Below, in pieces: positions 27,316 to 33,012 of a stretch of 33,012 nucleotides of DNA. The notes below the pieces were generated by a model, which searched no databases, was not told the origin of the DNA, and saw nothing but the letters and a program-made list of their open reading frames with translations. The DNA is from Muribaculaceae bacterium (GTDB lineage: Bacteria > Bacteroidota > Bacteroidia > Bacteroidales > Muribaculaceae). Every line of letters begins with the position of its first letter. Within the stretch, counting starts at the first letter, position 1. The position numbers and the translations under genes were made by a program. The stretch covers positions 1 to 33,012 of the forward strand of contig JAEEJI010000025.1 of NCBI GenBank assembly GCA_016281825.1. The letters are read 5' to 3'.

Positions 27316-28476
27316 ATGAAAAAGAAAGACAACAAACGACTCCTCGCGGTCGACATCTTGCGAGGCATCACCATCGCCGGGATGTTGCTGGTCAACAACC
27401 CCGGCACTTGGAGCTACCAGTATGCTCCTCTGGCGCACGCCGAGTGGATTGGGCTAACGCCCACCGACCTGGTGTTCCCCTTCTTCGTGTTCGTCATGGG
27501 CGTGGCGATGTTCTTCTCGCTGCGCAAGTTTGACTTCCGCCCCAGTGGCGCGCTCGTCTGGAAGATTTGCCGTCGCACCATCGTGCTCTTCCTCATCGGA
27601 TGGGCGGTGCAGTGGTTCGGCATGTGGCTGCGCGGACTGTATGACCCCGAGAGCCACTTCTTCGTCAAGATGTTTGGCAACCTGCGCATCCTGGGCGTGT
27701 TCCAACGACTAGCATTGGTCTACTTCTTCGGCTCGATGATTGCCATCTTGCTCAAGACCAAGTGGATTCCATGGATTATCGGTCTGATTCTGGTGGCTTA
27801 CGCCATCATCTTGGGCACGGGTAATGGCTATGAGTTCTCGCTCGACAACATCGTGTCGCGCATCGACCTGTCGGTGCTGGGCGAGGACCACATGTACCAC
27901 GAGCACGCCTTTGGCGAGAAGCTCGCGCTCGACCCCGAGGGCATCCTGAGCACCCTGCCGTGCATCGCGCATGTGCTCATAGGCTTCTTGGTGGGCAAGG
28001 TGCTGGTCGACATCCGCGACAACCACCTCCGCATGGGCAAGGTGTTGCTATGGGGCAGCGTGATGTTGCTCATCGGATGGCTGGCGCAGTACGGCATCCC
28101 CTGCTGCAAGAAGGTGTGGACCAGCTCATACGTGCTCATCACTTGCGGTATGGCAGCGTGCATCCTGGGCATGCTCATCAACGTCATCGACATCCGTGGA
28201 AAGAAACGCTGGTGCCGCTTCTTCCAGACTTTCGGTGTCAACCCGTTGTTCTGCTACCTCGTGGGCACCTTATTGAGCATCATCTTCGGTGTCGTGCGCT
28301 TCGGGCAGAATGCCGACGGCGACAACATCACCATCCACTCGCTCATCCATGACGGATGCAAGGCGGTCACCACCTCGCCCGAGGCGGCATCCTGCCTCTA
28401 TGCCATCGTCTTCGTCCTCATCACTTGGTGCTTCGGCTACATCCTCTACAAGAAGAAAATCTACATCAAAATATAG
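27316..28476 (+). CDS. DUF5009/HGSNAT-like membrane protein, candidate MurNAc permease (MurT-like)
   Basis: RLLAVDILRGITIAGMLLVNNPGTWSYQYAPLAHAEWIGLTPTDLVFPFFVFVMGVAM; next to kinase and murQ. Confidence 0.85.
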   Translation: MKKKDNKRLLAVDILRGITIAGMLLVNNPGTWSYQYAPLAHAEWIGLTPTDLVFPFFVFVMGVAMFFSLRKFDFRPSGALVWKICRRTIVLFLIGWAVQWFGMWLRGLYDPESHFFVKMFGNLRILGVFQRLALVYFFGSMIAILLKTKWIPWIIGLILVAYAIILGTGNGYEFSLDNIVSRIDLSVLGEDHMYHEHAFGEKLALDPEGILSTLPCIAHVLIGFLVGKVLVDIRDNHLRMGKVLLWGSVMLLIGWLAQYGIPCCKKVWTSSYVLITCGMAACILGMLINVIDIRGKKRWCRFFQTFGVNPLFCYLVGTLLSIIFGVVRFGQNADGDNITIHSLIHDGCKAVTTSPEAASCLYAIVFVLITWCFGYILYKKKIYIKI

Positions 28477-28489
28477 CATGTCTATGTAC

Positions 28490-28508
28490 TCCGAGACGCA
28501 GTCTCGGA
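28490..28508. repeat. Triloop palindrome TCCGAGAC-GCA-GTCTCGGA
   Basis: Perfect 8-bp stem; shares flank ATGTANTCCGAGACGCAGTCTYGGAC with the 27283 copy. Confidence 0.85.
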
Positions 28509-28564
28509 CTTCTACTTAACTCCCCTTAAATACTTTGACTACTTAAATACTAAAAACAAGATAT

Positions 28565-29407
28565 ATGATTCTAATTGCTGACTGCGGGTCGACCAAGATT
28601 GATTGGTGCCTGCTAAACGGAAAAGAGAAAGTCGCGCAAATTTTCACGACTGGTATGAACGCCCTCATGCTCACGCAGGAGGAGATGACCGAACGCATCC
28701 ACAACGAACTGATGCCACACCTGGCAGGGTATACGGTGGACGAGATTTTCTACTATGGCGCCGGCATCATCAACGATGAAATCAAGGGCCATGTGGTAAA
28801 CGCTTTGAAGTCAAACCTGCCCAGCGTGCAGCGCATCGAGGTGGACAGTGACCTGCTGGCCGCCGCCCGCGCATTGTGCCAACGCAAGCCGGGTGTGGCG
28901 TGCATCCTGGGAACGGGCTCTAACTCGTGCTACTACGACGGCGAGCGCGTCGTCGACAATGTGTCGCCACTGGGTTATATCTTGGGTGACGAGGGCAGCG
29001 GTGCCGTGCTGGGCAAGCGACTGGTGGGCGATGTGCTCAAGAAGCAACTGCCCGAGTACCTCTGTGAGGAGTTCCTCAAGACCTATGACTTGGACCGTAC
29101 AAAGATCATCACTGCCGTTTATCGCCAACCGGCGGCTAACCGCTTTCTGGCGCAGTTTGGGCCTTTCCTGTCCAAGCACATCGATGAGCCGGGCATCCAC
29201 GACCTGGTGCTGAGCTCGTTCACCGACTTCTTTGTGCGCAATGTGGCAAGTTACAAGAACTACCAGAACCTGCCTTGCAACTTTGTCGGCTCGGTGGCAC
29301 ATGTGTTCGAGCGGGTGTTGCGTGAGGCGGCCGAGCCACTGGGCATCACCATCGGCACCATCATCAAGAACCCCATGGAGGGCCTCGTCAAGTATCACTC
29401 ATGTTAA
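28565..29407 (+). CDS. BadF-family N-acetylmuramate/N-acetylglucosamine kinase (MurK-like)
   Basis: MILIADCGSTKIDWCLLNG, ACILGTGSNSCYYDG, GYILGDEGSGAVLGK; directly upstream of murQ. Confidence 0.88.
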   Translation: MILIADCGSTKIDWCLLNGKEKVAQIFTTGMNALMLTQEEMTERIHNELMPHLAGYTVDEIFYYGAGIINDEIKGHVVNALKSNLPSVQRIEVDSDLLAAARALCQRKPGVACILGTGSNSCYYDGERVVDNVSPLGYILGDEGSGAVLGKRLVGDVLKKQLPEYLCEEFLKTYDLDRTKIITAVYRQPAANRFLAQFGPFLSKHIDEPGIHDLVLSSFTDFFVRNVASYKNYQNLPCNFVGSVAHVFERVLREAAEPLGITIGTIIKNPMEGLVKYHSC

Positions 29408-29412
29408 TAGAA

Positions 29413-29454
29413 TTGAGAATTGAGAATTGAGAATTTAGAATGGAGAATGGAGAA
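29413..29454. repeat. Heptamer array (TTGAGAA)x6
   Basis: TTGAGAA x3, TTTAGAA, TGGAGAA x2 in exact phase. Confidence 0.9.
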
Positions 29455-29475
29455 TCATCGCCAGCCGCATAATAA

Positions 29476-29496
29476 TTCTCAATTTTCAATTCTCAA
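29476..29496. repeat. Inverted heptamer array (TTCTCAA)x3
   Basis: TTCTCAA TTTTCAA TTCTCAA; inverted relative to 29413-29454. Confidence 0.9.
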
Positions 29497-29512
29497 TTAA
29501 AAAGCGAAGACT

Positions 29513-30328
29513 ATGTTTGTGAAAATCAGCGAGCAACCCTCGCTATACAATGACCTGGAGAAGAAGTCGGTGCATGAACTGCTCACCGAGATCAACCAGG
29601 AAGACCACAAGGTGGCCGACGCGGTGCAGAAGGCAATACCGCAAATCGAGGAACTGGTGACACGCATCGTGCCGCGTATGCGGCAGGGTGGACGCATCTT
29701 CTATATGGGTGCGGGCACCTCGGGGCGACTGGGCGTACTCGATGCCAGCGAGATACCGCCCACGTTCGGCATGGACCCGGGATGGATCATCGGACTCATC
29801 GCCGGTGGTGACACCGCGCTGCGCAACGCCGTCGAGAACGCCGAGGACGACACCCAGCAGGGATGGATTGACCTCCAGCAGTATAACGTCAACGAGAAGG
29901 ACACCGTCATCGGCATCGCCGCATCGGGCACCACGCCATACGTCATCGGCGCGTTGCGCGACGCGCGCGCGCATGGCTGCCTCACCGCAGCCATCACCAG
30001 CAATCCCGATGCTCCCATCAGCGAGGCTGCCGAGATTGCCATCGAGATGATTGTCGGACCGGAGTATGTCACCGGCAGTTCGCGCATGAAGAGCGGCACG
30101 GGGCAGAAGCTCATCTGCAACATGATCTCGACAAGTGTGATGATACAGATGGGACGTGTCAAGGGCAACAAGATGGTGAACATGCAGCTCACCAACCAGA
30201 AGCTCATCGACCGCGGCACCCGATGGCTGGTCGAGTCGCTCGGACTCCCCTACGACGATGCCAAGCGTCTCCTCCTCCTCCACGGCTCAGTCAAAAAAGC
30301 CGAGGACGCCTACCGAAACAATTCATAA
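29513..30328 (+). CDS. murQ: N-acetylmuramic acid 6-phosphate etherase
   Basis: IFYMGAGTSGRLGVLDASEIPPTFG, DDTQQGWIDL, GIAASGTTPYVIGALRDAR, GSSRMKSGTGQKLICNMIST. Confidence 0.97.
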   Translation: MFVKISEQPSLYNDLEKKSVHELLTEINQEDHKVADAVQKAIPQIEELVTRIVPRMRQGGRIFYMGAGTSGRLGVLDASEIPPTFGMDPGWIIGLIAGGDTALRNAVENAEDDTQQGWIDLQQYNVNEKDTVIGIAASGTTPYVIGALRDARAHGCLTAAITSNPDAPISEAAEIAIEMIVGPEYVTGSSRMKSGTGQKLICNMISTSVMIQMGRVKGNKMVNMQLTNQKLIDRGTRWLVESLGLPYDDAKRLLLLHGSVKKAEDAYRNNS

Positions 30329-30339
30329 TATATTTAATA

Positions 30340-31041
30340 ATGAATAATGTAGCAAAACAGAACTCCCCCCTCTTCAGGGGGGGCTGGGGGGGGCTACGGG
30401 GTTGGGTCTGGCTCCTCATCGCTTTGTTGCCTATCACCGCACTGGCGCAGGCGAATCAGGATGTGTACTATGCCCGGCGGGCGACGCTGTTCGAACAACT
30501 CCCTGTGGGCAAGAAAGACATCATCATGCTCGGAAACAGCCTTACCGACGGCGCCGAGTGGAACGAGCTCCTCCACAACAACCACGTCAAGAACCGCGGC
30601 ATCGTGGGGGACATCGTGCAAGGCCTCTACGAACGCATGGACCCTATCCTGAAAGGCCAGCCGAAGAAAATCTTCATCATGAGCGGAGTTAACGACATCT
30701 CGCACGATGTGTCGGGCGACAGCATCGCGCGCGCCATGGAGAAGCTGATTGTGCTCATCAAGACCCGCAGTCCGCGCACCAAGATCTACCTGCAGTCGAT
30801 GCTCCCGTTCAACAACGAAGTGCGGCTCTGGAAACTGCTAAAGGACCGCGAACAGGTGGTAGTGGACGGCAACCGGGTCCTCAAGGAGGTGGCGCGTCGG
30901 CAGGGCGTGACATGGATTGACCTGTACCCGCTCTTCGTCGACGACAACGGCCGCCTCAAGGCCGAGTACACCAACGACGGCCTCCACCTCATGGGCCCGG
31001 CCTACCTCATCTGGCGCGACGCCATCAAAAAATACTTTTGA
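30340..31041 (+). CDS. Secreted SGNH/GDSL-type hydrolase
   Basis: KKDIIMLGNSLTDGAEWNELL, GVNDIS, YTNDGLHLMGPAYLIW; start reassigned to MNNVAKQ. Confidence 0.85.
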   Translation: MNNVAKQNSPLFRGGWGGLRGWVWLLIALLPITALAQANQDVYYARRATLFEQLPVGKKDIIMLGNSLTDGAEWNELLHNNHVKNRGIVGDIVQGLYERMDPILKGQPKKIFIMSGVNDISHDVSGDSIARAMEKLIVLIKTRSPRTKIYLQSMLPFNNEVRLWKLLKDREQVVVDGNRVLKEVARRQGVTWIDLYPLFVDDNGRLKAEYTNDGLHLMGPAYLIWRDAIKKYF

Positions 31042-31062
31042 TTGAGAATTGAAAATTGAGAA
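31042..31062. repeat. Heptamer array (TTGAGAA)x3 abutting the stop codon
   Basis: TTGAGAA TTGAAAA TTGAGAA. Confidence 0.85.
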
Positions 31063-31173
31063 TTATTTTGTGACTGGACACACGCCCCCGCCCTTTGGGC
31101 ACCCGCTCTTTCAGCGTCAATGGGCTTCGCCTCAGCAAAGCGTAAGCAAGCTTAGAGGGGGAGCAAGTTTAGT

Positions 31174-31208
31174 CCTCCCCTAAGCTAGGGGAGGTGGCAC
31201 GAAGTGCC
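31174..31208. repeat. Tandem triloop hairpins CCTCCCCTA-AGC-TAGGGGAGG and GGCAC-GAA-GTGCC
   Basis: Two perfect inverted repeats separated by one base. Confidence 0.9.
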
Positions 31209-31238
31209 GGAGGAGTGTGTGATAACGCCAGGCGATAA

Positions 31239-31266
31239 TTCTCCATTCTCCATTCTCAATTCTCCA
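31239..31266. repeat. Inverted heptamer array (TTCTCCA)x4
   Basis: Overlaps the 3' end of the HAD phosphatase gene (encodes its MEN* terminus). Confidence 0.85.
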
Positions 31267-31909
31267 TTAAGTTAAGGACATCATTCGGCTGGTGGATGAT
31301 GGTGCCGGCGTAATACTCGACCAGCTCCTTCTCGGGACGGAACCCCCAGGTGACACCGACCGAGTCCACACAGGCGCGGCGCGCGGTCTCCATGTCCACA
31401 CCCGAGTCACCCACATATAGCACCTCGCGCTTCGGCACACGCGCCTTCGCGAGGATCGCAAACACCACCGAGGGGTCAGGCTTCACGTTGACCCCTTCTT
31501 TTTGTCCCTCGATGGCAACGAAGTCGATGTCGCCGAAGTAGTGGCCGATGATTCGTTGCACCGCGGCGTCATATTTGTTGCTGGCCACAGCCAGCTGCAC
31601 TCCCTGGTCGCGCAGGTCGCGCAGCAGCTCGGGCATCCCGGGGTAGGGCTTCGTGCAGTCGCAGCAGTGGTCGTCATAGTACTCCCGGAAGTCCTTCAGC
31701 AGTCGGTCGATGGTCGCGTCGTCGCGGTGTTCCTCGGGAAGCACGCGCGTGATGAGGCGACGCACGCCGTTGCCCACAAAGAATGGGTACGACGCCAGCG
31801 TGTGGGTGGCGAAGCCGTTCTTCTCCAACGCGTAGTTCGCGGCGTGCCCCAGGTCCTCGATCGTGTTGAGCAACGTCCCGTCCAGGTCAAATATCACAAG
31901 TCGTTTCAT
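31256..31909 (-). CDS. HAD-superfamily phosphoglycolate phosphatase-like hydrolase
   Basis: LVIFDLDGTLLNTIEDLG, LAVASNKYDAAVQRII, VLYVGDSGVDMETARRACVDSVGVTWGFR. Confidence 0.93.
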   Translation of the reverse strand: MKRLVIFDLDGTLLNTIEDLGHAANYALEKNGFATHTLASYPFFVGNGVRRLITRVLPEEHRDDATIDRLLKDFREYYDDHCCDCTKPYPGMPELLRDLRDQGVQLAVASNKYDAAVQRIIGHYFGDIDFVAIEGQKEGVNVKPDPSVVFAILAKARVPKREVLYVGDSGVDMETARRACVDSVGVTWGFRPEKELVEYYAGTIIHQPNDVLNLMEN

Positions 31910-32033
31910 AGTCGTCAGTTTCTGAATCTATTTGAAAAAGTCACGATTATTAATTTTATCACGAATTAAAGAATATTATTTTTATTTGTATTTAGCGATT
32001 AGCGTCGTAACTATTCAGCGATTCGCTAATACT

Positions 32034-32074
32034 TCCCCTCCCTTTTCCGAAAGGGGAGGGATTGGGGTGGGGTT
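32034..32074. repeat. G/C-rich dispersed repeat (CCCCTCCCTTTTCCGAAAGGGGAGGGATTGGGGTGGGG)
   Basis: Same style as the insert at the start of the SGNH hydrolase gene (30361-30401). Confidence 0.6.
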
Positions 32075-32143
32075 TAGACCAATAAACAGGTCTAGTTCTC
32101 CATAAATAACACGAATGTGCGTTGTAGCCTGTTTGTTTCTCAC

Positions 32144-32325
32144 ATGACTAGGTCATCCGTTGTGGTCTCATTAGATGGAGACATGGAGTAGATGCAAGTC
32201 GAAGACTTGCTGATGTGCGAAACACATTGTGCGTGCCAGTTCGTTGAACTGGTGCGCACTGTGTGACAGAGAGCATCACAGATGATCGCACCTCGTAGAG
32301 TGTGCGGTCGTGGTCACTAACACGA
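32144..32325. repeat. Cluster of short hairpins downstream of the Y1 transposase
   Basis: ATGAC-TAG-GTCAT (32144), GCAAGTC-GAA-GACTTGC (32194), GTGCGTGCCAGTTC-GTT-GAACTGGTGCGCAC (32229), CGCACCTC-GTA-GAG(T)GTGCG (32287), TCGTG...CACGA. Confidence 0.8.
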
Positions 32326-32330
32326 GTACA

Positions 32331-32774
32331 CTATGTCAGCATCATCTCTGTCCACTCGATGCCGTTCCGTTCAGCAATGCGTTTGATCTCGTCTTTAATT
32401 ACAACTTTATGATGATGTTCACGCTGTCCCATGATATAAGCAACAATGGCATCTTTATGAGAAGTGGAGACCGAAAAAGCGGCATATTCCTTTCCCCAAC
32501 CCACAAAATCAGGAAATAGGCCGCTCTGTTTAGCCCAGTCGCTGCTCGAGCGCTTTATGTCCCACATCAAATGAGAAAGGGTTACTGTCGGTGATAGGTC
32601 AACGAGCATGTGGATGTGATTCTCGATACCTCCAATTCGATAAAGAACGCATTTGTTGCGCTTTACAATGCTTGTGATAAAGCGATACATATCTTCGCAG
32701 TGTTCTGCGGCTATGGTCATCTTTCGATCTTTGGTGTTGATGACGATGTGATGGAGTGAAACAACTTTGCTCAT
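32331..32774 (-). mobile_element. Stand-alone IS200/REP-type Y1 transposase (RAYT/TnpA-like)
   Basis: LHHIVINTKDRK, GIENHIHMLVDLSPTVTLSHLMWDIKRSSSDWAK, EYAAFSVSTSHKDAIVAYIMGQREHH (HUH-type HxH and tyrosine); start reassigned to MSKVVSL. Confidence 0.88.
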
Positions 32775-32793
32775 AGATATATCATTTTCGCTG

Positions 32794-32801
32794 CAAAGAT
32801 A
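32794..32801 (-). promoter_or_regulatory. Bacteroidetes -7 box (TATCTTTG) for the Y1 transposase
   Basis: Minus strand TATCTTTG 20 nt upstream of the reassigned start. Confidence 0.6.
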
Positions 32802-32920
32802 GTAATAATAGGTGACTTTTGCAACCATGACTGCACACGTGTGCTATGAAAAAATGTGCGAAACGCCGTGCCTAACCAAAAAAAATCATCATTTTTTTAT
32901 TGTATTTTAAAAACTTTTAT

Positions 32921-32928
32921 TATATTTG
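32921..32928 (+). promoter_or_regulatory. -7 box TATATTTG for a gene beyond the right edge
   Basis: TAnnTTTG motif in an AT-rich non-coding tail. Confidence 0.4.
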
Positions 32929-33012
32929 CAGCGCAGAAGTGTGTCATTTCTTAATCTTACACGCCGAAATGTAACGTAAATTACTGAAAAACAGATAATT
33001 CTATTTTGTTAA

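Noticed and set aside
30223-30339. N-terminal extension of the SGNH hydrolase ORF
   Set aside because: Overlaps the 3' end of murQ in another frame; ATG at 30340 precedes the signal peptide.
32331-32828. Full 165-aa form of the Y1 transposase
   Set aside because: The first 18 codons overlap the predicted TATCTTTG promoter; MSKVVSL at 32774 fits family N-termini better.

Overview
This 33 kb window appears to come from a Bacteroidales-type chromosome, based on TTTG/TAnnTTTG promoters, a split LysO, T9SS-like C-termini and AT-rich heptamer repeats. The lineage call is inference. The left third (1-9.8 kb) is mostly housekeeping: the 3' end of a DUF4965/glutaminase-like gene, a two-gene LysO-type lysine exporter, tRNA-Cys, an acyltransferase, topB, a secreted protein of unknown function, mazG, a Phd/YefM antitoxin followed by a YoeB-like toxin gene with two in-frame TAA codons, an HD-domain protein and nadE. 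From about 10 to 31 kb lies a largely co-directional cell-wall / muropeptide island: a PD40 beta-propeller protein, two secreted Amidase_3-like proteins (one interrupted by a golvesin-like insert), two BadF-type sugar kinases, a double-domain GT2, a DUF4922 HIT-like protein, a leaderless SpoIID-like protein, AmpG, NamZ (DUF1343), an FAD/Fe-S D-lactate dehydrogenase-like protein, a MurT-like DUF5009 membrane protein, MurK-like and MurQ proteins, and an SGNH hydrolase. The most notable metabolic inference is a complete periplasm-to-cytoplasm MurNAc route (NamZ -> MurT -> MurK -> MurQ) with a respiratory-type D-lactate dehydrogenase embedded in it, positioned to oxidise the D-lactate that MurQ releases. 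The most notable non-coding structure is a composite intergenic element made of 7-bp tandem arrays followed by arrays of CTAG every 9 bp with variable spacers, found at three loci. There are also many 3-nt-loop palindromes, a dense cluster of which sits next to a stand-alone Y1/REP-type transposase at the right end. All calls are from reading the sequence; no database searches were run.
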